Shown here: positions 1 through 8,917 of the stretch, in pieces
Layout: every line of letters begins with the position of its first letter
Numbering within the stretch: position 1 is the stretch's first letter
Position numbers and translations under genes: made by a program
The notes under the pieces: model-generated
What the model was told of the DNA's origin: nothing
The model's input: only the letters and a program-made list of their open reading frames with translations
Databases searched by the model: none
Assembly (NCBI GenBank): GCA_020845705.1
Contig: JADLFH010000015.1
Span: 1 to 64,000, forward strand
Reading direction: 5' to 3'
DNA length: 64,000 bases
Origin: Microthrixaceae bacterium
Lineage (GTDB): Bacteria > Actinomycetota > Acidimicrobiia > Acidimicrobiales > Microtrichaceae

Positions 1-1052
1 ATCCTCCGTATCTCAGGGAGACGGGCCTCGGTGAGTACCTGTCGCCCGTGGTGAATCCGATCGAGGGCATTCCCGAATCCGTGGTGGTGACAACCGGAGT
101 GGTCTACGCGCCAGCGGGGTCCATGCCGGGGTCGGGGGACATGAAGCTCGACATCTACCTGAACGCCACCACACCCACATGGTGGGGTTCGCGACCGACT
201 GTCATCTGGTTCCACGGGGCCGGTGGCAGCAAGGCCCGTCACGACATTGCGCCCATGGTCTGGGAGCTGTTGTACCGCGGGTTCATCGTGGTGTCGGCCG
301 AGTACTCCCAGAACCTCCACAATCGGGGCCTGGCACCGGAAACCCCGATCACCCAGGCAAAGGCGGCGGTTCGTTTCGTGAAGGGCCTCGCTGCCACCTC
401 GCCGATATACAACCCCGAGCGTGTCTATGTGGCCGGAGTGTCCTTCGGGGCGATGCTGGCGTCGATGGTGGGGTTGACACCGGGGAGCCTGGAACCGCCG
501 GGCAGTGCTGGTTCTCCGGTGAATTCCTCGGTGCGCGGCGTGGTTGCGCTTCAACCCGCCGCGGACCTCGGATCGATGGTCACCTGGGCAGAGGATCGGT
601 ATTCCGAGCCTCCGTACGCCAGAGAGGTCGAGATCGTGAAGGACACGGTGAAATCGATGTTCAGTTGCAAGCTCCCATCTGACCAGGCACTCGGCTACGT
701 CCCCTGCACCGACCCGTCCAAGCAAGCATTGCTCAGCAGCATCTCGCCGATTACGCACGCGGCCACAGGACCAGGGGACGTGGGGTTCTACGTGTTGACC
801 GGCACCGCCGACATGATCACGCAGTCGGTTCCACAAGGTCGCGAGTTCACCGCCGCGCTGGGGCGAAGAAGTGGCGATGGCAGGGAGATCTGGGGTGATG
901 TCGTGGGCGGGACCCACTTCATGAACACCTGGTTGCCGTTCGAGGTCCAGTTCGTCGGCTCGGCGCAACATGGATCGGCCAACATGGCCGCGCTACTTCC
1001 CCTGCTGGGCTGCGTGCGGACCTACGGCGAAGTGGACTACATGATCTGTTGA
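1..1052 (+). CDS. alpha/beta-hydrolase fold esterase (carboxylesterase-like), probably 5'-truncated by the window edge
   Basis: Oxyanion motif VIWFHGAGG and nucleophile elbow GVSFGAM in ORF 48..1052; the frame stays open upstream to the window edge, so the true start may lie outside. Confidence 0.75.
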   Translation, partial: PPYLRETGLGEYLSPVVNPIEGIPESVVVTTGVVYAPAGSMPGSGDMKLDIYLNATTPTWWGSRPTVIWFHGAGGSKARHDIAPMVWELLYRGFIVVSAEYSQNLHNRGLAPETPITQAKAAVRFVKGLAATSPIYNPERVYVAGVSFGAMLASMVGLTPGSLEPPGSAGSPVNSSVRGVVALQPAADLGSMVTWAEDRYSEPPYAREVEIVKDTVKSMFSCKLPSDQALGYVPCTDPSKQALLSSISPITHAATGPGDVGFYVLTGTADMITQSVPQGREFTAALGRRSGDGREIWGDVVGGTHFMNTWLPFEVQFVGSAQHGSANMAALLPLLGCVRTYGEVDYMIC

Positions 1053-1053
1053 A

Positions 1054-1069
1054 CCGAACACATGTTCGA
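1054..1069. promoter_or_regulatory. LexA/SOS box upstream of dnaE2
   Basis: ccGAACacatGTTCga: perfect inverted repeat CGAAC-ACAT-GTTCG matching the Gram-positive/actinobacterial SOS box GAAC-N4-GTTC, 12 bp before the dnaE2 ATG. Confidence 0.88.
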
Positions 1070-1075
1070 TAACAT
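1070..1075 (+). promoter_or_regulatory. putative -10 element (TAACAT) of a leaderless dnaE2 promoter
   Basis: TAACAT, 6-nt spacer, then ATG at 1082; directly abuts the SOS box. Confidence 0.6.
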
Positions 1076-1081
1076 CGGAAC

Positions 1082-4000
1082 ATGGGGTTCGGCAAGTCCT
1101 TTCCCGGCGACGGTTCCGATTCGCCCGCGTGGTCCCGCCGTCGGACGACCTATGAACCACCCGGCGACGCGCTTCGCTCACGCGGCGAGGTGCCCTATGC
1201 GGAGCTGCACGCCCATTCCAACTTCAGCTTCCTCGACGGTGCTTCCCACCCCGAGGAGTTGGTGGAGGAGGCGGCACGGCTGGGCCTCGAAGCGCTCGCG
1301 CTCTGTGACCACGACGGCTTCTACGGCATCGTGCGCTTCGCCGAAGCCGCCCGCGCCGTGGGGCTGCCCACGGTCTTCGGCGCCGAGCTGACCCTCTCGG
1401 CAGGAGCGTCACGCACCGGCGACGTTGACCCAGATGGCCGTCACCTTGTGATCCTCGCTCGTGATCCTGTGGGCTATGGCCGTCTGGCCCGGGCAATCAG
1501 CAACGCCCAGATGGCGGGCTCGAAGGGCCGTCCGCTGGCCGCCGTGGAACAGCTCGCGGCCGATCTGGGCCGGGGCCACCACCTTGTTCTCACAGGGTGC
1601 CGAAAGGGGACGGTGCCCGCGGCGCTCTTGGCCGACGGGCCGGCGGCGGCGCGGCGTGAGGTCGAACGGCTCGTCGATGCCTTCGGTCGTGACCAGGTTG
1701 TGGTGGAGCTGTGGGATCACGGCGACCCCCTCGACGGTGCACGCAACGATGCCCTTGCAGAGTTGGCAGTGGCGGTCGGCCTGGAGACGGTGGCCACCAA
1801 CAACGTCCACTACGCCACCCCCTCGCGGCGGCCTCTGGCCACTGCGCTGGCCGCGGTGCGTGCCCGTCGATCCCTCGACGAGCTCGACGGCTGGCTGCCG
1901 GGTGGCGCGACCGCGCACCTGCGTTCCGGTGCCGAGCAGGCGCGACGCTTCGCCCGATATCCGGGGGTGGTCGAGGCTGCCGCCCGCCTGGGGCGGGAGT
2001 GCGCCTTCGACCTGTCGCTGGTCGCCCCGAAGCTGCCGCCCTATCCGTGCCCGCCCGACGAGTACGGCCGGCCCCGCGACGAGATGACCCTCCTGCGCCA
2101 TCTCGTACGTGAGGGTGCAGCCCGCCGCTACGGCACCCCGGGCAGCGGCCGCCTCGCCGACTTCGTCGCCCTCTGCGGGCGCGACCCCTACGTCACCCTC
2201 GCACACGAGCTGGAGCTCATCGAGTCGCTGGGGTTCCCCGGCTACTTCCTCATCGTGTGGGACATCGTCGAGTTCTGCCGTCGATCCGACATCTACTGCC
2301 AGGGTCGCGGGTCGGCAGCGAACTCCGCGGTCTGCTACGCGCTCGGCATAACCAACGCCGATGCCGTCAGACTCGGCCTGCTCTTCGAGCGGTTCCTCTC
2401 TCCCGAGCGCGACGGCCCACCCGACATCGACATCGACATCGAATCGGGCCGCCGGGAAGAGGTGATCCAATACGTCTACGGCCGTTACGGGCGGCAGTGC
2501 GCGGCGCAGGTGGCCAACGTCATCACCTACCGGGCGAAGTCCTCGGTGCGCGACATGGCCCGGGCGCTGGGATACGCCCCCGGCCAGCAGGACGCCTGGT
2601 CCAAAGAGGTCGACCGCTGGGGCAGCGTGGTGGCGCCGGGGGAGGGGGAGCGCCACGGTGTCACCGCCCCCGACCCGGTGCTGGAGTTGGCCGCCGTGGT
2701 CGAGCATTTCCCCCGCCACCTTGGCATCCACTCCGGGGGGATGGTCATATGCGACCGCCCCGTGGTGGAGGTGTGCCCCACCGAGTGGGCCGCCATGGCA
2801 GACCGCTCGGTGTTGCAGTGGGACAAGGACGACTGTGCAGCTGCGGGGCTGGTGAAGTTCGACCTGTTGGGCCTGGGGATGCTCTCGGCGTTGCACGGCG
2901 CGGTCGACCTGATCGAACAACACAGGGGCACGCGCATCGATCTGGCGCTGCTGGCTCAGGAGCCGGAGGTCTACGACATGATCTGCCGGGCCGACACCGT
3001 CGGCGTGTTCCAGATCGAGTCACGCGCGCAGATGGCCACCCTGCCCCGGCTCAAGCCGCGCACTTTCTACGATCTGGTTGTCGAGGTGGCGCTCATCCGC
3101 CCGGGCCCCATCCAGGGTGGATCGGTGCATCCCTACATCCGTCGTCGCAACGGCCAGGAGGCGGTCACCTACCTGCATCCGCTGATGGAACCGGCGCTGG
3201 CCAAGACGCTGGGAGTGCCGCTGTTCCAGGAGCAACTCATGCAGATCGCCATGGACGTGGCCGGCTTCACCCCCGCTCAGGCTGACGAGCTGCGTCAGGC
3301 GATGGGTTCGAAACGCTCTCGGGAACGGATGGAGCGGTTGCGCGGTCGGCTGTATGAGGGGATGGCCGCGCGGGGGATCGAGGAGTCGGTGGCAGATGAG
3401 ATCTACGAGAAGCTCGCGGCGTTCGCCAACTACGGCTTTCCCGAGTCGCACTCGGTGAGCTTCGCCTACCTGGTCTACGCCTCGTGTTGGATCAAGTACC
3501 ACGAACCGGCGGCATTCTGCGCGGCGCTGTTGAACGCTCAGCCAATGGGCTTCTACTCGCCCCACACGCTGGTGCAGGACGCCCGGCGTCACGGGATCCG
3601 AACTCTGACCCCCGATGTGAACACGTCGGACTGGTGCGCCACCCTCGAGCCCTGCGCTGAGTCCTCCGGTGGGCTGGCGGTACGACTGGGGCTGTCCTCG
3701 GTTCGGTCGGTGGGAGACGAGTTGGCGAAGCTCATAGCCGCTGGTCGTCCCTATGGGTCGGTGGCGGATCTTGCTCACCGCAGCGGTGCGCGGCGTCCGG
3801 CATTGGAGGCGCTGGCAACCGCAGGTGCTCTGGGGGGACTCGCCCAGTCGAACCGTCGGGAGGCGTTGTGGAGCGCCGGTGCCGCAGCGGATGTCGGTCC
3901 CGAGCGGCTACCGGGTGTCGCGACCGGGCTCCACGCTCCCCGGTTGCCGGGGATGGCGCCCGTCGAGGAGGCCATGGCCGACCTGTGGGCCACAGGTGTG

Positions 4001-4366
4001 GCACCCGACGGGCATCCCACCAGGTTCCTTCGCGATCAACTCGATGAGCTGGGTGTTTCTACTGCGGCGGGGCTCGGGTCGGTGGAGGCGGGCTCGAAGG
4101 TGGTGGTCGGGGGAGTGGTGACACACCGCCAACGCCCCGCCACCGCCGGGGGCACGATGTTCATCAACCTCGAGGACGAGACGGGGCTGATCAACGTGGT
4201 CTGTTCGCCGGGTTGTTGGGTGCGTCACCGCAGTGTGGCGCGCAGTGCCCCGGCGCTGATGATCCGCGGGCGGCTGGAGCGGGCCGAAGGGGTGACCAAC
4301 GTGATAGCGGAGCGGATCGATCCGTTGCCCGTCCCCGCCGGCATTCCTTCACGTGACTTCCGGTGA
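1082..4366 (+). CDS. dnaE2: error-prone DNA polymerase III alpha subunit (DnaE2/ImuC type)
   Basis: PHP start YAELHAHSNFSFLDGASHPEEL; polymerase motifs QGRGSAANSAVCYALGIT, PDIDIDIES, GIHSGGMVI, SHSVSFAYLVYASCWIKYHEPAAFCAALLNAQPMGFY; C-terminal OB fold. Confidence 0.96.
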   Translation: MGFGKSFPGDGSDSPAWSRRRTTYEPPGDALRSRGEVPYAELHAHSNFSFLDGASHPEELVEEAARLGLEALALCDHDGFYGIVRFAEAARAVGLPTVFGAELTLSAGASRTGDVDPDGRHLVILARDPVGYGRLARAISNAQMAGSKGRPLAAVEQLAADLGRGHHLVLTGCRKGTVPAALLADGPAAARREVERLVDAFGRDQVVVELWDHGDPLDGARNDALAELAVAVGLETVATNNVHYATPSRRPLATALAAVRARRSLDELDGWLPGGATAHLRSGAEQARRFARYPGVVEAAARLGRECAFDLSLVAPKLPPYPCPPDEYGRPRDEMTLLRHLVREGAARRYGTPGSGRLADFVALCGRDPYVTLAHELELIESLGFPGYFLIVWDIVEFCRRSDIYCQGRGSAANSAVCYALGITNADAVRLGLLFERFLSPERDGPPDIDIDIESGRREEVIQYVYGRYGRQCAAQVANVITYRAKSSVRDMARALGYAPGQQDAWSKEVDRWGSVVAPGEGERHGVTAPDPVLELAAVVEHFPRHLGIHSGGMVICDRPVVEVCPTEWAAMADRSVLQWDKDDCAAAGLVKFDLLGLGMLSALHGAVDLIEQHRGTRIDLALLAQEPEVYDMICRADTVGVFQIESRAQMATLPRLKPRTFYDLVVEVALIRPGPIQGGSVHPYIRRRNGQEAVTYLHPLMEPALAKTLGVPLFQEQLMQIAMDVAGFTPAQADELRQAMGSKRSRERMERLRGRLYEGMAARGIEESVADEIYEKLAAFANYGFPESHSVSFAYLVYASCWIKYHEPAAFCAALLNAQPMGFYSPHTLVQDARRHGIRTLTPDVNTSDWCATLEPCAESSGGLAVRLGLSSVRSVGDELAKLIAAGRPYGSVADLAHRSGARRPALEALATAGALGGLAQSNRREALWSAGAAADVGPERLPGVATGLHAPRLPGMAPVEEAMADLWATGVAPDGHPTRFLRDQLDELGVSTAAGLGSVEAGSKVVVGGVVTHRQRPATAGGTMFINLEDETGLINVVCSPGCWVRHRSVARSAPALMIRGRLERAEGVTNVIAERIDPLPVPAGIPSRDFR

Positions 4367-4440
4367 TCTCACGCACCGTGGTCGCGCCGAACTCACTCAG
4401 CGTGGTTGTTTGAGTGCGCGACGGATTCTGCCGATACAAA

Positions 4441-5784
4441 ATGGTGCCAATGATGTCGGACCGCCCCCTTCGTGGACGCGCCGTCGGCGCGCTCGCAGCG
4501 GTCGTCGTGACGAGCCTGGCGGGTATCGTTCCGGTCTCTGGGGCCGTGTCGCAGAGCACCACCGAGGCTCCCGCCGTCACCACCACCACGCTCACTCCAT
4601 CAGATCAGCGAGCCCGCAACCGCCAGGAGCGGCGGCAGGTTGGTGGTGAGATCGCCACGCTCCATGCGAGCGATCAGCAGGTGCGCGATGCCCTGGCAGA
4701 GCTTGACGTGCAGTTGGCGAGCGCCAACTCGGCTCTCAACGCTGCCACGGCGATGATGGAGGCGGCTCAGGCCGAAGTTGCCGCCGCTGAGGTCGCGGAG
4801 AGCGGAGCGCGAGACCGAGCCGAGCAGATCGCCGACGAGGTGAAGCAGATGGCGATCGACGAGTTCGTGAACCCACAGACCGAGGGCATCGCCTCGGTCA
4901 TCGCCAGCAGTTCGATTGGTGAGGCACGTGAGCGCCGGACGATGCTCGGTGTCCGAACCGACCAGCGAAAGGGCCTGCTCCGCCGTCAGCGAGCGGCGAT
5001 TGCGGAGTTCGCCGAGAAGCGAAAGCAGGCCAAGGCGGCGGTCGCAGCGGCCGAGCAGGCGGCCACAGAACAGCGAGATGCCATCGCGGCGCTCGAGTCG
5101 ACTCGCCAGGCCCATGTCCAGGTGGTCGCCGAGGTCGATCAGCGACTCGAGGCGGCATTGGGCGAGGCGGCGGCGTTGGATGCGATCGACGCGCAGCTCG
5201 CCGCGCAGATCACACGGCAACAACAGCAGATCCGGGCCGAGGCGCTCGCCCGGCAGGCGGCGGCATTCGCCGCGGCGCAACAGGCCGCCGCGTTGATGCC
5301 GACCACATCGGCTCCTCGTTCGGGCAGGCCCGCGCCCAGCCCCACCACGACCACCACGGTGCCCCGATTCATTCCACCCTCGCTCACCACTATCGAGGAC
5401 ATGGACGAGGTGGGGGGCATCTACGTGAACAAGCTGATCTCTTCGCAGTTCGGTCGCATGATGACGGCGGCGACCGCAGCCGGTCTGGTGTTGGGAGGAG
5501 GTGGGTTCCGAGACGCTGCCGCCCAGATAGCCACCCGCCGCAACAACTGCGGGACCTCCGACTTCGCGATCTGGGAGATGCCGGCCTCACAGTGCTCTCC
5601 ACCCACAGCGCGTCCCGGCACGTCGATGCACGAGCAGGGGATGGCCGTGGACTTCACTTGCAGCGGTGCGCTCATCCGCGACCAGGCGAGCCCGTGTTTC
5701 ATCTGGCTTGCCGCCAACGCAGCGTCGCATGGGTTCTACAACCTGCCGTCGGAGCCCTGGCACTGGTCGATCAACGGCAACTGA
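4441..5784 (+). CDS. secreted coiled-coil protein with C-terminal M15/VanY-like D-Ala-D-Ala carboxypeptidase domain
   Basis: N-terminal signal-like hydrophobic segment, long Ala/Gln/Glu-rich coiled coil, C-terminal SMHEQGMAVDF...EPWHWSING matching the M15 Zn site (HxxxxxxD ... WHW). Confidence 0.82.
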   Translation: MVPMMSDRPLRGRAVGALAAVVVTSLAGIVPVSGAVSQSTTEAPAVTTTTLTPSDQRARNRQERRQVGGEIATLHASDQQVRDALAELDVQLASANSALNAATAMMEAAQAEVAAAEVAESGARDRAEQIADEVKQMAIDEFVNPQTEGIASVIASSSIGEARERRTMLGVRTDQRKGLLRRQRAAIAEFAEKRKQAKAAVAAAEQAATEQRDAIAALESTRQAHVQVVAEVDQRLEAALGEAAALDAIDAQLAAQITRQQQQIRAEALARQAAAFAAAQQAAALMPTTSAPRSGRPAPSPTTTTTVPRFIPPSLTTIEDMDEVGGIYVNKLISSQFGRMMTAATAAGLVLGGGGFRDAAAQIATRRNNCGTSDFAIWEMPASQCSPPTARPGTSMHEQGMAVDFTCSGALIRDQASPCFIWLAANAASHGFYNLPSEPWHWSINGN

Positions 5785-5812
5785 GTTGGACGGGCCCCCT
5801 TGCCCGGCCAAC
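5785..5812 (+). terminator. intrinsic-terminator-like hairpin immediately after the VanY-like gene
   Basis: GTTGG-A-CGGGC-cccctt-GCCCG-G-CCAAC: 10 bp plus one mismatch, starting at the base after the stop codon. Confidence 0.65.
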
Positions 5813-5823
5813 GTGCGTGGGTT

Positions 5824-5842
5824 TCCGCCGCTGGAGGGCGGA
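5824..5842. terminator. second hairpin between convergent genes
   Basis: TCCGCC-gctggag-GGCGGA. Confidence 0.4.
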
Positions 5843-5870
5843 TCCGTACGCAGTTTCGGCTCGGCGCCGG

Positions 5871-6707
5871 TCAGTCGCGCAGCTTCGCCAGCAGCCGCAG
5901 GATCTCCAGGTAGAGCCACACAACCGTCAGGATCAGGCCGAAGGCGCCGTACCACTCCATGTGCTTGGGCAGCCCTGCCGCAGATCCACGTTCTATGAAG
6001 TCGAAGTCGAGGATGAGGTTGAAGGCCGCGATCGCAACCACCACCACGCTGAAGCCGATGCTGAGGCCGCTGGAAGAGCTGAAGATCCCCAGGTCGCTGC
6101 CGAAGGCGCGTGCGATGAACGCGACGAGGTAGATGGCCGCCACGCCGAACGTGGCGGCGACGACGGCCTTGGTGAAACGTGGTGTGGCACGGAGGATCCG
6201 CAGTCCGTACAGCAGCAGCATCATGGCGACGACCCCGCAGGTGGCGATGACGGCTTGAATGGCGAGACCGGATGACTGGGCGTCATAGAGGTGGGAGATG
6301 ACACCCAGGGCGATGCCTTCGGTGAGCGCATAGGGGACTGCGGTGAAGCGTGCGAGCTTCGGCACGAAGACCGTTGCCATCGCGAGCACGAACGCGACGA
6401 TGATGCTGCCCATCAACCACGCGGGCTGGGTGAGCGAGGCGGATGAGACGACGCGCCCGAGTTCGTCCACGCCCTCGACGACATCGACCTTGCCCCACCC
6501 GAACCATGCACCCACTCCCAGGAGGGCCAGCATCAGCGCCGACGCCGAACATGTGCCGCCGATGGTCATGGTGGCCTCGGAAGCGGTGGGGGTCCAAGCC
6601 CCCGCCGGGCTGTGTCGAGGCGATGTGAGAGGCGGGTTGAGCGGTCCGCCCGGGCCGCTGGTGGCGGTACGTTCGAGCATTCGGTCGCTGAGAATCGGGT
6701 TGGGCAT
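5871..6707 (-). CDS. Bax inhibitor-1/YccA family membrane protein
   Basis: MPNPILSDRMLERT...; about seven hydrophobic segments; conserved C-terminus DFDFIERGSAAGLPKHMEWYGAFGLILTVVWLYLEILRLLAKLRD; start chosen at MPNP instead of the longer ORF. Confidence 0.93.
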   Translation of the reverse strand: MPNPILSDRMLERTATSGPGGPLNPPLTSPRHSPAGAWTPTASEATMTIGGTCSASALMLALLGVGAWFGWGKVDVVEGVDELGRVVSSASLTQPAWLMGSIIVAFVLAMATVFVPKLARFTAVPYALTEGIALGVISHLYDAQSSGLAIQAVIATCGVVAMMLLLYGLRILRATPRFTKAVVAATFGVAAIYLVAFIARAFGSDLGIFSSSSGLSIGFSVVVVAIAAFNLILDFDFIERGSAAGLPKHMEWYGAFGLILTVVWLYLEILRLLAKLRD

Positions 6708-6800
6708 CGTGTCTCCTCGAGTTCGCCCCAACGTTATCGACGGGGCGGGTTCCAACCACCGCGGGAAACCTCGGGCCGCTTCGGTATCCTGGCTGTCTCC

Positions 6801-8051
6801 ATGGACGACCGCCCGCGAAGTCTCCGCCACATGCTGGCGGACGCGAAGGACACCTCCGAGCTGATGGTCGATCTGGCCTACGCCGGGGTCTACTTCAACG
6901 ATCCCGGTATGTGCGAGGAGGTGGCGGAGCTCGAGGAGCGCCTCAACGACTTGGTGCACGACATGCGAGCTGTGTGCATCCTTGCCGCGCGTCGGCCCAA
7001 GGAGGCCGAGTCGATGGCATCGGTGCTCCAGGTCATCTCCGCGATCGAGGGCATCGGCAACGCGGCCATCGACATCACGAGGATCGTCACCCACCGCCTC
7101 GGCATCCCCCAGGAACTGATCGCGGATCTGTCCAATGCCGAGGAGGTCTCCCACCGAGTCTGGGTGCGTGAGGGCTCCCACATGGCGCACCGACCACTCG
7201 CGTCGCTCGAGCTCCCCGTTGCCACGGGCATGCGGCTCATGGCCGTTCGGCGTGACCGTTCGTGGATCACCGAGATCGACGGCGACCTGGTGTTGTTGCC
7301 CGGCGACGTGTTGTTCCTACGAGGGTCTCCGGCGGGGTTGGTCCGCCTCCATGAGCTCGCGGCCGCACCCACGTGGGATCCGCCCCAGGCGCCCGCAGCG
7401 GACGCCCTCACCGACCTCGACCGCGCAGTGGACGTGTTGGTCGAGATGAAGAACATCTCCGAGGCTGCCGTCGGGCTTGCGTACTCGGCGTTGGCGTTGC
7501 GCGACGGTGGGCTTGCCGCCGAGGTGGAACACCTGGCCGACCGGCTGGGGGAGATGAAGGACCACCTCCAGATCTGGGTGTTGCGGGCCGGCGCCAACGA
7601 CTTGGATCCGTCGCCGCTGCGTGGCCTCCTTCAGCTCTCACACGTGGCCGAGGAACTTGGGGACCAGGCCAACCAGATGGTGTGGCTCATCCGTGAGGAC
7701 GCCCACCTCCATCCGGTCCTTGCCATCGCGTTGGGCGAATCCGACGACGTGGTCATGCGCGTGCCGGTTGCCGAGGGCTCCACCGCCGAGGGCGCCACCA
7801 TCGCGCAGCTGCAAATCGACATCGAACCCGGATTCCATGTTCTCGCGATCCTGCGGGGCGGCCGCTACATCTATCGGCCGCGGGCCTATGTCGCGTTCCG
7901 GGCAGGCGACGAGCTGATCGCGACCGGTCCACAGGAGGGTCGCCCGCTGTTGGCGGAGTTGTGTGGCTGGCAGCTGGTCGACGACGACGACGATCCGACC
8001 ATCGAGATGGAGCTCGTGCCGCTCGGCGTCGGCCAGAGGCACCACCAGTGA
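6801..8051 (+). CDS. PhoU-like / TrkA_C (RCK_C) domain regulatory protein with duplicated architecture
   Basis: Two PhoU-like helical blocks (DTSELMVDLAYAGVYF..., NISEAAVGLAYSALAL...) each followed by an RCK_C-like block ending in DLVLLPGDVLFLRG / AYVAFRAGDELIATG. Confidence 0.8.
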   Translation: MDDRPRSLRHMLADAKDTSELMVDLAYAGVYFNDPGMCEEVAELEERLNDLVHDMRAVCILAARRPKEAESMASVLQVISAIEGIGNAAIDITRIVTHRLGIPQELIADLSNAEEVSHRVWVREGSHMAHRPLASLELPVATGMRLMAVRRDRSWITEIDGDLVLLPGDVLFLRGSPAGLVRLHELAAAPTWDPPQAPAADALTDLDRAVDVLVEMKNISEAAVGLAYSALALRDGGLAAEVEHLADRLGEMKDHLQIWVLRAGANDLDPSPLRGLLQLSHVAEELGDQANQMVWLIREDAHLHPVLAIALGESDDVVMRVPVAEGSTAEGATIAQLQIDIEPGFHVLAILRGGRYIYRPRAYVAFRAGDELIATGPQEGRPLLAELCGWQLVDDDDDPTIEMELVPLGVGQRHHQ

Positions 8052-8917
8052 CCGCGCCGTTGCGCCTCCTGTCGGTGCACGCCCACCCCGACGACGAGGC
8101 ATCGAAGGGAGCGGCGCTGGTTGCCATGTACCGGGCCGAGGGAATCGGCGCAACGCTCGTTTGCTGTACGGGTGGAGAGCAGGGCGAGATCCTCAACCCG
8201 GCGATGGACCGACCCGAGGTGATGGCGCGACTCGCCGAGGTGCGGCGCGGGGAGCTGGAGCGGTCCGCATCGATCATCGGTTTCGACCGACTCGATCTGT
8301 TGGGCTACCGCGACTCGGGCATGGCCGACTCGGCGGCGAACGCGCATCCCGGGAGTTTCGCCGCCGCACCGATCGAAGAGGCTGTGGAGCGGTTGGTGCG
8401 GATCATCCGTCGTGACCGACCGCAGGTGGTCATCACCTACGGCGACGACCAAGGTCACTACCCCCACCCCGATCATCTTCGGGTGCACGACATCACGGTG
8501 CCGGCCTTCGCCCGGGCAGGCGACGACTCCTGGTACCCCTCCGCCGGCGAAGCGTGGCAGCCTCTCAAGCTCTACTACTCGATGTGGTCCATGCAGCGGA
8601 TAAAGGTCACCCACGAGAAGCTTCTCGAGCTGGGCCTCGACTCACCCTTCGACGACAAGTGGTTCGACCGAGTCGACCAGGACAGCCGAATCACCACCCG
8701 GGTCGACATCGGAGCGTTTCACCACGTCCGTGGCGACGCACTTCGCTCGCACGCCACCCAAGTGGCCCCCGACTCGCCGTTCTGGTTCGCTCTACCCGAG
8801 GATATCCAACGGGAGATCTACCCCTGGGACGACTACATCCTCGCCGAGAGCCATGTGGAGACCTCGCTGCCTGAGGACGACCTGTTCTTCGGGGTCCCCG
8901 GTAGCCGGGCTGGGTGA
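8048..8917 (+). CDS. mca: mycothiol S-conjugate amidase (PIG-L/LmbE family)
   Basis: LSVHAHPDDEASKGAAL, TGGEQGEILNPAMD, YGDDQGHYPHPDHLRVH, ALRSHATQ; GTGA overlap with the upstream stop. Confidence 0.87.
   Translation: MTAPLRLLSVHAHPDDEASKGAALVAMYRAEGIGATLVCCTGGEQGEILNPAMDRPEVMARLAEVRRGELERSASIIGFDRLDLLGYRDSGMADSAANAHPGSFAAAPIEEAVERLVRIIRRDRPQVVITYGDDQGHYPHPDHLRVHDITVPAFARAGDDSWYPSAGEAWQPLKLYYSMWSMQRIKVTHEKLLELGLDSPFDDKWFDRVDQDSRITTRVDIGAFHHVRGDALRSHATQVAPDSPFWFALPEDIQREIYPWDDYILAESHVETSLPEDDLFFGVPGSRAG

Noticed and set aside
1409-2923. 504-aa minus-strand ORF inside dnaE2
   Set aside because: Antisense to a clear polymerase gene; low-complexity His/Arg/Gly/Val composition typical of high-GC shadow ORFs
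2257-3285. 342-aa plus-strand ORF overlapping dnaE2
   Set aside because: Alternate frame of dnaE2, Arg/Gly/Pro-rich
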